64,000 bases of DNA, taken from assembly GCF_003710825.1 (NCBI RefSeq), contig NZ_RHHQ01000025.1:154406-218405 (forward strand), written 5' to 3'. Under the pieces are notes generated by a model. That model searched no databases. It was not told the origin of the DNA and worked only from the letters and a program-made list of their open reading frames with translations. Below are positions 1 through 8,547 of this stretch, one piece after another (the first letter of the stretch is position 1; every line of letters begins with the position of its first letter). The DNA is from Brevibacillus fluminis (GTDB taxonomy: Bacteria; Bacillota; Bacilli; Brevibacillales; Brevibacillaceae). The position numbers were made by a program, and so were the translations under genes.

Positions 1-61
1 TTTTTCCCCCCTTGAATCGTAGAAAACTTGGAATTGTTACTCTTTTAGGTGGCTCCGATAT

Positions 62-115
62 AAAAAAAGCTGAATATAGCGAGATTTGCCTGATCTGCTT
101 CATTCAGCTTTTTTC
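62..115 (-). terminator. Rho-independent terminator of the aldehyde dehydrogenase operon
   Basis: The arms AGCTGAAT (68-75) and ATTCAGCT (102-109) are perfect complements. They are flanked by an A run on the left and a T run on the right, so the hairpin can stop transcription in both directions. It lies about 30 bases after the stop of the minus-strand aldehyde dehydrogenase. The 26-base loop is long for a terminator. Confidence 0.6.
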
Positions 116-146
116 ATATGGTGCTGCGTTACGCGTTCTCTTTTAT

Positions 147-1592
147 CTAGCGCAGATCTAACGCAATGGTTTTTAAATCTGACATTTCACGAATGGAGTA
201 TTTTCCGCCGATTCTTCCCACTCCACTGGCTTTTCCAGCAACTCCTCCAAACGGAACATGTGACTCCCAGTAATTACTGCTATCGTTGATGTTTACGATT
301 CCAGTCTTTATGTTTTCTGCGAAATACATCGCATCTTTTACATTACTGGTGAAAACAGAGGAAACCAGCCCCCACTCATTACGAGCAGCAATTTCCAGTG
401 CTTCTGCGTGTGTGGAAAATGACATTACAGGCGCGACCGGACCAAAGGTTTCTTCCTTGTTGTACAAGCAATCCTCCGTTACTCCGACAATAACAGTTGG
501 CTCAAAGAACAGATCGCTAGACTGATTTGATGCGCGTTTTCCACCGATGAGAATTTTTGCTCCTTTCTCCAGGCAGTCTTTCGCATGCAGCTCATTTTTC
601 ATCGTAACGGGTTCATTATTCAACGGCCCCATTCTCGTACGAGGATCAAATGGATCCCCAAGGATCAACTCCTTTGCATGATTGACCAGCTTGGCAACCA
701 GTTCATCATGGACATCACGGTGAGCCAAAATTCGTTCCGTCGCAGAACAAACCTGACCGGCATTATAAAAGCAACCGCTTGCAATCATGCGTGCTGCGTG
801 ATCCAAATCGGCATCTTTCAGCACGATCGTGGGCCCATTTCCGCCCAATTCCAGCAGCATCGGCTTACCTACACCTCGAACCGCAATTTGGTGACCGGTT
901 GCCGTGCTGCCCGTAAACCCGATGGCATCCGTACCTGGATTCGCCACAATTTCGTCCCCAACCACGGATCCTTTTCCCGTTACGAGATTAAGAACGCCGT
1001 CGGGGACGCCAGCTTCCTCTAAGCATTCTGCCAGTCGGATCGCACATAAGGAGGTTGTCGGTGCCGGAACCCAGACGATGGCATTTCCTGCGGCCAAGCC
1101 AGGAGCCAGATACTCAGCCGCGACCATGAAAGGAAAGTTCCATGGAGTGATGACGGCGTATACTCCCTTTGGTTGGTGAATCGTCAAAACCCTTTTATTT
1201 GGATCTTGTACGGGAATTACAGAAGTCTCCATCCACTTGATTTGTTCTGCTGCATCTGCGAATGCTATAGCCGTGCCATCAATTTCATCGAGCGCTTCGG
1301 AATAATACGGCTTTCCCTGTTCCATTGTTAAAACGCGTGCCAATTCCTCTCGCCTGCGTGTGATAACCTGCCCAATGGATACAAGCAATTTGGAGCGGTC
1401 CCATATCGACATTCGTGATATTTGTTCAAACCCTTGTCGTGCGGCTCGAATTGCCAATTGAGCATCTTCCCGGCCCCCCTCCGGAATACTGGCAATCTGT
1501 TGCCCTGTCGCCGGATTGACACTGATCATATATGTGCCGGATACGGAATCTACCCATTTTCCGCCGATAAACATTTTTTCCGTTTTCATCAT
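147..1592 (-). CDS. NAD(P)-dependent aldehyde dehydrogenase
   Basis: Oxidises an aldehyde to the carboxylic acid in the cytoplasm. The protein spans the full ALDH fold (about 481 residues). The catalytic Cys lies in GQVCSAT (about residue 282), the general-base Glu in LELGGNGP (about 248), the oxyanion Asn in TPWNFP (about 152), and the Rossmann turn is FTGSTATG. The start is taken as ATG at 1592 because AGGAGG lies 5 bases upstream; a GTG two codons earlier falls inside that site. It is the last gene of a unit with the Gfo/Idh/MocA oxidoreductase (9-base gap) and an APC permease. One oddity is that the usual Lys-Pro-x-Glu cofactor segment reads WVPAP, so the Lys and Glu that normally hold the adenosine ribose are missing. 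The substrate cannot be read from sequence; succinate semialdehyde, betaine aldehyde and vanillin-type enzymes share this architecture. Confidence 0.9.
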   Translation of the reverse strand: MMKTEKMFIGGKWVDSVSGTYMISVNPATGQQIASIPEGGREDAQLAIRAARQGFEQISRMSIWDRSKLLVSIGQVITRRREELARVLTMEQGKPYYSEALDEIDGTAIAFADAAEQIKWMETSVIPVQDPNKRVLTIHQPKGVYAVITPWNFPFMVAAEYLAPGLAAGNAIVWVPAPTTSLCAIRLAECLEEAGVPDGVLNLVTGKGSVVGDEIVANPGTDAIGFTGSTATGHQIAVRGVGKPMLLELGGNGPTIVLKDADLDHAARMIASGCFYNAGQVCSATERILAHRDVHDELVAKLVNHAKELILGDPFDPRTRMGPLNNEPVTMKNELHAKDCLEKGAKILIGGKRASNQSSDLFFEPTVIVGVTEDCLYNKEETFGPVAPVMSFSTHAEALEIAARNEWGLVSSVFTSNVKDAMYFAENIKTGIVNINDSSNYWESHVPFGGVAGKASGVGRIGGKYSIREMSDLKTIALDLR

Positions 1593-1601
1593 TGGCACCT
1601 C

Positions 1602-2588
1602 CTACAGATTGACCTGGACTGGAAGTCCTTCCTTGCTAGACTGTTCTAAAGCGATCATGATTTTCAATGCGTCGAGTCCTGCTTGTCCTCCTGTATAGGG
1701 CTGCTCATCACTCAAGATGCATTTGATAAAGTGGTCAGCCTCAATGTGATAGCCGTTATCGAGGGTAAGCTCGGGATAGTCGCAAGACGTATTCGTCGCC
1801 ACGTTAAGTTGTTGTCCTCCCAGGTTCACATGAGCGCTACCCTTGGTTCCGTTCACGTAGCACTCCATCTCCAGCAAATTCTTGTTTCCTTCCGGTTCAT
1901 TCCATGTTACCTGCAGAGCTGCTGTCGCCCCGTTTTTCCACTTGATGATGTTCCAGTAATAGTCGGCTACACCAAATTTATCGAAGAATTCGAATTTACC
2001 ACTTGTGGAATACACGTTGTCTACTTCGCGTCCAAAAATCGATAGCAGAAAATCAATGTCATGAACTCCCAAATACTCATTCACACTGCAGCGCCCGTTG
2101 ATCCGGTAGCCTTCTGATTTTCTTACTGCTCGTCTTGAATAGGCATTGATTGGAAGCCCTAAATCGCCTTTTTGGAATTGCTGCTGAATATGCACATATT
2201 CCGGGATATAGCGCAATGTCATCCCCAGCATCAATTTCACGTTCGCAGTAGTCGCCGCCTGTATGATAGCCTCCGCATCTTCAATAATAGTGGCAATCGG
2301 TTTCTCCAATAAAATAGGAACGCCTGCAGCAGCAGCAAGTACGGCTGGGTCACGGTGAAATTGATCTGGAGTTGCGATGACAACCCCATCCAAAGGACAC
2401 ATTTGATGCATTTCCGCCTGACTGGTGTACACTTCTGTGATTCCGTAGGTAGCTTGTATCTCTCTTGCTCTGCTTTCATTCATGTCGCATATGGCGACCA
2501 CTTCACAAAGTGGATGCTTTTGAAATGCCTGTATATGCACCTCGCCAATCAATCCAGTCCCAACAATACCAATGCGTACTTTCTTCAT
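1602..2588 (-). CDS. Gfo/Idh/MocA family oxidoreductase, inositol 2-dehydrogenase-like
   Basis: NAD(P)-dependent dehydrogenase acting on a polyol, sugar or cyclic substrate. The N-terminal Rossmann domain starts GIVGTGLIG (7-15). The family signature EKP lies at 95-97, with the Lys as presumed catalytic residue, and a GVHDIDF segment supplies the His/Asp of the active site in the C-terminal alpha/beta domain. The 328-residue length is normal. GGAGAG precedes the ATG. It sits between the permease and the aldehyde dehydrogenase on one strand with short gaps, which suggests that the imported compound or a product of it is oxidised by both enzymes. Myo-inositol dehydrogenase (IolG) is the nearest named relative, but no other iol genes are present, so I do not give that symbol. 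Confidence 0.85.
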   Translation of the reverse strand: MKKVRIGIVGTGLIGEVHIQAFQKHPLCEVVAICDMNESRAREIQATYGITEVYTSQAEMHQMCPLDGVVIATPDQFHRDPAVLAAAAGVPILLEKPIATIIEDAEAIIQAATTANVKLMLGMTLRYIPEYVHIQQQFQKGDLGLPINAYSRRAVRKSEGYRINGRCSVNEYLGVHDIDFLLSIFGREVDNVYSTSGKFEFFDKFGVADYYWNIIKWKNGATAALQVTWNEPEGNKNLLEMECYVNGTKGSAHVNLGGQQLNVATNTSCDYPELTLDNGYHIEADHFIKCILSDEQPYTGGQAGLDALKIMIALEQSSKEGLPVQVNL

Positions 2589-2623
2589 GATTCACTTCTC
2601 TCCTTATCGATGAAATTGTTCAT

Positions 2624-4006
2624 TCATTCTGATGTGGCTTGCCATTCCTGTCCCGAGTCTTTGCCGGAATCAGAAAAATCAGGCAGTGGCTGACGGAACC
2701 TTTTTGTTAAAAAGATAAGATATATCAAGCCGCAGGCAAGCCATAAGCCACCCAACAGCAATGAATGAAAATCCAGTTTGATCAAGAATAATCCGGTAAA
2801 AAAAGCACCGATGAGTGGAAGAATCAGGTATAAGATGATATCCTTGCCCGATCTCTTTTTTTGCTTGATGAAATAGTGTGAGATGACGGAAAGATTGACC
2901 ATCGTAAAGGCAAACAATGCGCCAAAGTTGATAAATGAAGTGACGGTCAAGACATCGAGTACTAAAGCCCCCATTGCCACTACGGCAACCAACAGCAAAT
3001 TGAAAACGGGAGTATGATATTTTGGAGATAGATAACCGAAAAACTTATAAGGCAGCACATGTTCCCTCCCCATCACGTACAAAACCCTGGCTGCACTTGA
3101 ACTGGATGCCACTGCAGAAGCCAATCCCGCTGTCGCCCAAATCGCAACAAAGATCGAGACGAAAATGTTTCCGCCAATATAGGCAAAGATTTGCATGGAC
3201 GCTGATTCAGGATCAATAAACGAATCAATATCGGTATAAACCAATTGGGCAAAATACGAGATGGCGATAAACAGTAAGCTTGCGATAAGCGTGATGAGGA
3301 ACATCGCTTTCGGCAGTGTTTTTCTTGGATTTTTGGTCTCCTCTGCCAATGTGGTTACTGCGTCAAATCCCAAATAGGTAAAGGAGAGAAGCGGCACAAT
3401 GGAAAGCAAGGATGCCATTTTTACGTTCGGGTCAAAAAATGGTATGGTGGAAACCAACGTGCCCATTCCTTTTCCATCTAGTAATCCTTTCACGGATAAG
3501 GCGATAAAACTTATGCAAAAAATGATCTGCAGCGTCAGCAGTAACGCATTAAAATTCGCAGCGATTTTTATCCCTAGCACATTGACGACGGTGATGACCG
3601 TTACGAAAAAAATGATAACTACGTAAAAAGGAATTGCGGGAAAATAGGAGGTAATAAAGATTCCAAAGAATAACGCGCTAATTAACGGACAAAACATGTA
3701 GTCCAATATGATCGTCCACCCCACGATGAAGCCAACGTTGGAATGAATGGACTTTTGCGCAAACGAGTAAGCTGCTCCAGCAGTTGGAAACGCTTTCACT
3801 AACATGCCATAACTATAAGCAGTAAATAACATGACCACAGACGCGATCACATAAGCAGTAGCAATCATCCCTTTTGAAGACTGAATTGCAACCCCATAAA
3901 TCGAAAAGATGGAGATTGGAGCCAAGAAAGCCAATCCGAAAAATATCACCTGTCCTAAACTGAGTGAACCTTGTAAAGAAGTACCTTTCCCCTGTCCCCC
4001 GTTCAT
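2624..4006 (-). CDS. APC superfamily amino acid/amine permease
   Basis: Proton- or cation-coupled importer in the cytoplasmic membrane. The 460-residue protein has about twelve hydrophobic segments. It begins with the family pattern LSLGQVIFFGLAFLAPISIF, where the substrate-contacting unwound part of TM1 lies, and has TYLGFDAVTTLAEETKNPRK in the middle, typical of the APC core around TM6-7. The ATG follows AAGGAGGT. First gene of a three-gene unit with the Gfo/Idh oxidoreductase and the aldehyde dehydrogenase, and divergent from a TetR gene over a 189-base region rich in dyads. This context suggests an amine or amino acid whose carbon skeleton is oxidised by the downstream enzymes. The exact substrate is unknown. 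Confidence 0.85.
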   Translation of the reverse strand: MNGGQGKGTSLQGSLSLGQVIFFGLAFLAPISIFSIYGVAIQSSKGMIATAYVIASVVMLFTAYSYGMLVKAFPTAGAAYSFAQKSIHSNVGFIVGWTIILDYMFCPLISALFFGIFITSYFPAIPFYVVIIFFVTVITVVNVLGIKIAANFNALLLTLQIIFCISFIALSVKGLLDGKGMGTLVSTIPFFDPNVKMASLLSIVPLLSFTYLGFDAVTTLAEETKNPRKTLPKAMFLITLIASLLFIAISYFAQLVYTDIDSFIDPESASMQIFAYIGGNIFVSIFVAIWATAGLASAVASSSSAARVLYVMGREHVLPYKFFGYLSPKYHTPVFNLLLVAVVAMGALVLDVLTVTSFINFGALFAFTMVNLSVISHYFIKQKKRSGKDIILYLILPLIGAFFTGLFLIKLDFHSLLLGGLWLACGLIYLIFLTKRFRQPLPDFSDSGKDSGQEWQATSE

Positions 4007-4044
4007 GCATTACCTACCTCCTTCACATGACTATGATGCAATCA

Positions 4045-4155
4045 ATGCCGAATCGTTCATTTTTCTATCCATACGAACGGCTGTATGGATGATGATACAA
4101 CGATATTTTTTTAATTGCAAGAAAATAATATCGTTTCCATACCGAATCATTCTCA
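4045..4155. promoter_or_regulatory. Divergent control region with nested dyads, candidate TetR operators
   Basis: Between the permease and the TetR gene the sequence holds CCATAC-N8-GTATGG (4069-4088), a further CCATAC at 4137-4142, and an AACGATATT/AATATCGTT inverted repeat (4099-4107 and 4127-4135). A direct repeat of the form CCGAATCRTTC occurs at about 4048 and 4142. TTGACT at 4158-4163 could be the -35 of the regulator. Divergent TetR genes commonly autoregulate from such regions; which dyad is bound is not decidable here. Confidence 0.45.
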
Positions 4156-4195
4156 TATTGACTTTTGTCTAAAACTTTTGTAAAAGGGTTACAAG

Positions 4196-4816
4196 ATGAT
4201 AAACTTTTCGGGGGTCGTCATGACAGCGAACTTAATCATAGAAGCAGCTTTAAAATTATTTACCCAACACGGTTATGAAGGTGCATCATTGGCAGATATC
4301 GCCAATGAAGTGGGCATCCATAAGTCCTCCATTTATACGCACTTTAAGAAAAAAGAAGATATTTTCCTAGCGGTATTTGAGTATGCAATGGCAGACTATC
4401 GTGAGCATCTAAAACAATTGCTCACCACGATCCAGCATGACTCCATCGAAGACAGCCTTTATAAAATCTTGCGCGACGTTGGTCAGTACTACAATCACAG
4501 CGCTGATAAAGTCGTCTTTCAAAAAAGGTTTCTCCTCTTTCCGCCGATTTTTTTACAAGATGATTTAAAAAGCAGGTTCGCTTCTTTCGATGAATCGCTT
4601 GTTCAAATGCTGTTTTCGATTTTTAAAGAAAGAACGCCAGAAACGGAATTCAATCACGAAGTAGTAAAAGGCTGGTTGAATGCCTATTCCTGTGTGTTAG
4701 ATGGCCTTTTTTCGCATATGGTTTATTACGGAAATGTAGGGTTTGATGAAAAGGTCACGAGCATTTGGACCCTTTACTGGGGAGGCATTCAACACTCTAC
4801 GCTTCACGCAAAATAA
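4196..4816 (+). CDS. TetR/AcrR family transcriptional regulator
   Basis: DNA-binding repressor with an N-terminal TetR helix-turn-helix: the recognition part reads LADIANEVGIHKSSIYTHFKKKEDIF, with the usual Tyr-x-His-Phe. A helical ligand-binding domain of about 140 residues with no recognisable ligand signature follows. Two starts are possible. ATG at 4196 has AAAAGGG 7 bases upstream. ATG at 4220 has GGGGG 5 bases upstream and gives the more typical N-terminus MTANLIIEAALKLF. It is divergent from the permease operon, which it most likely represses until an inducer binds. A strong terminator follows 34 bases downstream. Confidence 0.88.
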   Translation: MINFSGVVMTANLIIEAALKLFTQHGYEGASLADIANEVGIHKSSIYTHFKKKEDIFLAVFEYAMADYREHLKQLLTTIQHDSIEDSLYKILRDVGQYYNHSADKVVFQKRFLLFPPIFLQDDLKSRFASFDESLVQMLFSIFKERTPETEFNHEVVKGWLNAYSCVLDGLFSHMVYYGNVGFDEKVTSIWTLYWGGIQHSTLHAK

Positions 4817-4850
4817 AACTAGTTTCCACGATTTTTGGACAGAGGAATAA

Positions 4851-4895
4851 GCATTGATAAATCAGATCTTGCATTTGATTTATCAATGCTTTTTT
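4851..4895 (+). terminator. Rho-independent terminator of the TetR gene
   Basis: A perfect 14-bp stem (GCATTGATAAATCA at 4851-4864, TGATTTATCAATGC at 4876-4889) with an 11-base loop is followed by six T. It lies between convergent genes and may also slow transcription coming from the cupin gene on the other strand, where the tail is less T-rich. Confidence 0.85.
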
Positions 4896-4925
4896 GAATG
4901 ATGAATAACGTCTAGTCCGAAATCG

Positions 4926-5408
4926 TTAATAACACAAGTTTTGGAGAGGGATATGTTGTGCAGAGCAGTAATCTTGATAAAGCTTTAGCCTTGTAAATAC
5001 ATCATCCTGTCCAATGATTTGATCGTTTTCATCCAGATATTGATTGCATCCGACGATGATGAACAGCGTAATCATGTCCTCTTCTCCGTTGACGACAAGG
5101 GTATGAACGTCGCCAGGCGGTTCATACGCGACGGTCCCTGCTTTTGCGACCCATGTCCTTTCCAGGTATCGCCATTCCCCTTGTATGGTATAGGCAAACA
5201 CTGACCCTGTATGTCTGTGGCGGCTAATTGCTGCCGAAGAGCTGATTTTGGTCATGATCGTCCATGTGCCAGTCGCTAAATCAAAGCGCAAGGGCTTAAA
5301 CCAATGCCCCGTCTTAACCGGGACCCATGGAATTTCTTCCACATCAATTGCTCGGTCTGGCAATCCTACTTTTTCCGTAAAGATGTTTATCGCAGACAAA
5401 TCAAACAT
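4926..5408 (-). CDS. Cupin protein, 2,4'-dihydroxyacetophenone dioxygenase-like
   Basis: Single-domain cupin of 160 residues, similar in layout to the 2,4'-dihydroxyacetophenone dioxygenase family, iron enzymes that cleave a C-C bond next to a carbonyl. Metal ligand candidates are His64 and His66 in SRHRHTG, a Glu in the following strand, and His102 in PPGDVHTL. The protein starts after AAGGAGGAT. It is the last gene of a unit with a GabP-type permease and a class III aminotransferase, all downstream of the sigma-54 promoter at 8359. The family assignment is from the pattern and length; the true substrate may be a small keto or amino compound handled by its neighbours and not a hydroxyacetophenone. 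Confidence 0.7.
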   Translation of the reverse strand: MFDLSAINIFTEKVGLPDRAIDVEEIPWVPVKTGHWFKPLRFDLATGTWTIMTKISSSAAISRHRHTGSVFAYTIQGEWRYLERTWVAKAGTVAYEPPGDVHTLVVNGEEDMITLFIIVGCNQYLDENDQIIGQDDVFTRLKLYQDYCSAQHIPLQNLCY

Positions 5409-5485
5409 GTTTCATCCTCCTTGTCATTTTCATACAATGGAAACTCCAGAATATAGCGATTTTTTTACTTGGCTGTCGCGAAACA

Positions 5486-6880
5486 TCAAGCCCTCGCTTT
5501 GTCGCTTTCCTCCTTGGCGGGTAAAGCCCTCTGTTTCTTATATAAAAAGAAATACGAGGCAACAACAAGGACGACGATTAGCGACGTTAACAGAAACTGA
5601 GAACGCATACCGTCAATAAATGCTTGTGCAATAAAAATAGCAAATAATATCGCGATCGTGATATACGTCAAATAAGGAAACAACCACATTTTTACCTTCA
5701 GCAAATGAGGATTTTCTTTTTCACGATTTCTTCTCGTTTTCAGATGCGAGAAAGCGATGAAGATATACATAACGATTGTGATTCCACCAGAGCTATTTGC
5801 CAAAAATGCAAACATTTTATCAGGGGACACAAATTTTAATACGGTACAAACGATGGCAAAGAATACGCAAGCCCAGATGGCCCCGACTGGTACTCCTCTC
5901 TTGTTTACCCGCAAAAACATGCGGGGTGCGTCCCCTTTTTGCGCTAACGAATACAACATGCGCGAGCCCGTATAAATACCCGAATTTAAAACAGAAAGCA
6001 AGGATGTTAAGACGACGATATTCATAATCTGAGCAGCTGCAGGCATACCAGCCAGATTAAAAACACTCGCGTACGGTGTTTTTAGTAGGTTTGAGTCATT
6101 CCAAGGCAGAATGGTAACCAGTATGGCTACTGAACCGACAAAGAATAGAAGCAGACGCCATACGACACTGTTTATGGCTTTCACCACATTTTTTTCTGGA
6201 TTCTCGGATTCTCCTGCGGCAATGGCTGCAACCTCACTTCCCGAGATCAAGAATGCAACAAACACAACACCAAGCAAGACAGGGAGAAATCCATTCGGGA
6301 AGAAGCCGCCAATTTGGGTGAGGTTGGCAGTGCCCGGCGATTCGATCCCCGGTACAATCCCTACTATCATCGCTGTGCCTAAGCAAATAAAGATAATGAT
6401 CGTGGCAACTTTTATGCAAGCCAACCAATACTCGAACTCCCCGAATATTTTGACGGAATAGATGTTGCTTATGGTCATCAAAATGGTCAATAGAAAACTT
6501 CCAATCCATATAGGAATGGATGGGAGCCAATCATGAATGATGGCACCAGCTAACGTGGCTTCGAATGCGATAATAATGATCCAGTTAAACCAGTACAACC
6601 AACCAATCGTATAACCTGCCCACGGACCGAATGCTTGTTCAGCGTAGGTGGAAAAAGAACCGCTGTCCGTATTCACAGCAGCCATTTCTCCAAGCATGCG
6701 CATAACGAGGACGACGATGATTCCCCCAATCAAATAAGACAAAACGGCGCCTGGACCCGCTGATTGAATGAGTCCACCGGTCCCCACGAATAATCCGGCA
6801 CCGATTACCCCACCGATTGAAATCATCGTAATATGCCTGGTTTTTAAGACTTTGCGCAACTCGTTTTTTTGCGTCCCCAT
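5486..6880 (-). CDS. Amino acid permease, GabP/AAT family
   Basis: Membrane importer of the amino acid transporter (AAT) branch of the APC superfamily, 464 residues with about twelve transmembrane segments. The signature run starts with RHITMISIGGVIGAGLFVGTG in TM1, followed by a conserved GEMAAVNTDSGSFSTYA in the TM2-TM3 region. GGGAGGGTG precedes the ATG. It follows the aminotransferase gene by 43 bases and probably shares its sigma-54 transcript, so its substrate is likely the amino compound the aminotransferase uses. Family members carry 4-aminobutyrate, aromatic amino acids, proline or lysine, and sequence alone does not choose among them. Confidence 0.85.
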   Translation of the reverse strand: MGTQKNELRKVLKTRHITMISIGGVIGAGLFVGTGGLIQSAGPGAVLSYLIGGIIVVLVMRMLGEMAAVNTDSGSFSTYAEQAFGPWAGYTIGWLYWFNWIIIIAFEATLAGAIIHDWLPSIPIWIGSFLLTILMTISNIYSVKIFGEFEYWLACIKVATIIIFICLGTAMIVGIVPGIESPGTANLTQIGGFFPNGFLPVLLGVVFVAFLISGSEVAAIAAGESENPEKNVVKAINSVVWRLLLFFVGSVAILVTILPWNDSNLLKTPYASVFNLAGMPAAAQIMNIVVLTSLLSVLNSGIYTGSRMLYSLAQKGDAPRMFLRVNKRGVPVGAIWACVFFAIVCTVLKFVSPDKMFAFLANSSGGITIVMYIFIAFSHLKTRRNREKENPHLLKVKMWLFPYLTYITIAILFAIFIAQAFIDGMRSQFLLTSLIVVLVVASYFFLYKKQRALPAKEESDKARA

Positions 6881-6923
6881 GAATTCACCCTCCCTACCAG
6901 CAATTATTTAACAGTAACATTAT

Positions 6924-8270
6924 CTATATCACACGAGAAATTTTTTGCATGACTTCTGAAAAGCCGCTGATCGTTTCGTCGATATGCGAATCTGCCATTG
7001 CCGTTGATAAGTACCATGTTCCACGGGGAGAAGCAAATATCCCGTAATTCATCAATTCGAGATGAACGAGGGTACCCAATTCTTTCGATGTTGCGTGGGC
7101 TGTCGTATAATCGATAGGCGGTAGTTTGGTAAAATGCACATTCAGCATAGAGCCCACACGTGTTATTGCGGCAGGAATGTTATATTTTTGAATTACATGA
7201 CTCAACCCTTTTTCCAAACGAGATGAAAGCGCCTCCAATCGATCAATCGCTTCTTTATCCAGGAGTTGCATGGAAGCGATTCCGGCAGTCATCGTGATAT
7301 TATTTCCACTAAACGTACCACCATGTGAAACATGGCCGGGTTGATTTGGATCAAATACAGACATGATGTCAGCACGGCCACCAAATGCACCTACCGGAAA
7401 GCCCCCACCGATTATTTTCGCCATTGCGGTCAGATCGGCTTCCACATGATACAAGCCTTGCGCTCCTCCAGGATGCAATCGCAGTGTCTGCACTTCATCA
7501 AAGATCAGAAGCACGCCATATTTGTCCGCCAGTCGTCGTAATTCAGCAAGATATCCTGGAAGAGGTGGGATGATACCCGCTACCCCCATTACGGGCTCCA
7601 CGATAATGGCCGCGATTTCTTGAGCTTTTTCAAGCAATATGTTTTCAATTGCATGAGTATCGTTGAATGGTGCAATATAAATATCCCGTGCTAAGTTATG
7701 GGAGATTCCAGACGAGGTAGGAATCGGTTCCAACGTGTTTTTTCGTTCACCGGTTACCAGGGGTGGACTGATAGAAAACTCCACTGCGTCATGCAACCCA
7801 TGATAGCCACCTTCCATTTTGATGAAACCTGATTTTCCTGTAAAAGCACGGGCAGCACGGATCGCAAACATCGTGGCTTCTGTTCCTGAATTGCAAAAGC
7901 GAATTTGCTCGACCGAGGCGACTCTTTTACAAAGGAGTTGAGCCAATTCCATTTGCTCAGGGATTGATGCGGAAACCGCACTTGCGGATTCTACGGCTCG
8001 CTGCACCAGACGGACGATTGTAGGGTGAGCATGACCATGAATCAAGGAACCGTAATTATTGATGAAATCTAGGTAGCGATTGCCGTCAGCATCGTGTAGT
8101 TCGGGTCCTTCTGCGCGAATAATGGTTACCGGATATGGACGATGAAAAGTGGTGAACCTCGTCACTCCTCCTGGCATGAACTGTTGTGCAGCCTTGTGCC
8201 TGACTTCCGAGTTTTTGGTCCGATTAAGATATCTTTGGTTCGCTTCTGAGTAAGCAGTCTGTAAAGTCAT
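6924..8270 (-). CDS. PLP-dependent class III aminotransferase, glutamate-1-semialdehyde aminomutase-like
   Basis: Moves an amino group using pyridoxal phosphate. The phosphate-binding turn is FCNSGTEAT, the PLP-ring Asp lies in LIFDEVQTLR, and the Schiff-base Lys in AMAKIIGGGFPVGAFGG (about residue 285). The fold and length (about 448) match HemL relatives. The neighbours are not haem genes but an amino acid permease, a cupin and a sigma-54 activator, so this is likely a catabolic transaminase or aminomutase. ATG at 8270 is chosen because AAGGAG lies just upstream; a GTG three codons earlier overlaps that site. First gene after the sigma-54 promoter at 8359-8374, with a leader of about 80 bases. 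Confidence 0.85.
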   Translation of the reverse strand: MTLQTAYSEANQRYLNRTKNSEVRHKAAQQFMPGGVTRFTTFHRPYPVTIIRAEGPELHDADGNRYLDFINNYGSLIHGHAHPTIVRLVQRAVESASAVSASIPEQMELAQLLCKRVASVEQIRFCNSGTEATMFAIRAARAFTGKSGFIKMEGGYHGLHDAVEFSISPPLVTGERKNTLEPIPTSSGISHNLARDIYIAPFNDTHAIENILLEKAQEIAAIIVEPVMGVAGIIPPLPGYLAELRRLADKYGVLLIFDEVQTLRLHPGGAQGLYHVEADLTAMAKIIGGGFPVGAFGGRADIMSVFDPNQPGHVSHGGTFSGNNITMTAGIASMQLLDKEAIDRLEALSSRLEKGLSHVIQKYNIPAAITRVGSMLNVHFTKLPPIDYTTAHATSKELGTLVHLELMNYGIFASPRGTWYLSTAMADSHIDETISGFSEVMQKISRVI

Positions 8271-8358
8271 GGTAAGCACTCCTTCTGTTTAAATTGAGGT
8301 CATTACGTGAGTCAGATCGATGTCATTGGCTCATCCCCCTTCACATGAATCGTCAATT

Positions 8359-8374
8359 TGCAATCGACATGCCA
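8359..8374 (-). promoter_or_regulatory. Sigma-54 (-24/-12) promoter P1
   Basis: Read on the minus strand the 16 bases are TGGCATGTCGATTGCA. They match the sigma-54 consensus TGGCAC-N5-TTGCW at every position but one, with correct GG/GC spacing. It lies 89 bases before the aminotransferase start, right next to a gene for a sigma-54 activator, with two enhancer-like dyads upstream. Confidence 0.82.
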
Positions 8375-8426
8375 ATCTAAAAAACACAGAAAAATAAGCG
8401 TTCATAACAAAATAGAAGCGAAATTC

Positions 8427-8444
8427 CGATGTTACATAGCATCG
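8427..8444. promoter_or_regulatory. Candidate enhancer (UAS) dyad 1 for the sigma-54 activator
   Basis: CGATG-TTACATAG-CATCG is a perfect 5-bp inverted repeat with an 8-base spacer. It lies 53-70 bases upstream of the -24 element of P1. It shares the form YGATG-N8-CATCR with the copies at 8465, 40776 and 42175. Confidence 0.6.
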
Positions 8445-8464
8445 ATTCGAAATAATTACAGCAT

Positions 8465-8482
8465 TGATGTTATTTCGCATCA
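8465..8482. promoter_or_regulatory. Candidate enhancer (UAS) dyad 2 for the sigma-54 activator
   Basis: TGATG-TTATTTCG-CATCA is a perfect dyad of the same form. Its centre is 38 bases from the centre of dyad 1. Paired enhancer sites are usual for bacterial enhancer-binding proteins, which act as hexamers. Confidence 0.6.
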
Positions 8483-8511
8483 TTCGTATTTTTGGATACG
8501 TTCGTTAAAAC

Positions 8512-8547
8512 AAAAAAGCAAAGGATGTATTTTTCTACATCATTTGC
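8512..8547 (-). terminator. Terminator of the sigma-54 activator gene
   Basis: The arms GCAAAGGATGTA (8518-8529) and TACATCATTTGC (8536-8547) pair with one mismatch. On the minus strand a T run follows (8512-8517). The hairpin overlaps the stop codon of the activator and separates it from the sigma-54 promoter downstream. Confidence 0.65.

Noticed and set aside
4031..4051. Possible sigma-54 promoter before the APC permease (TGCAATCAATGCC on plus strand)
   Set aside because: The spacing between the two halves is two bases too short.
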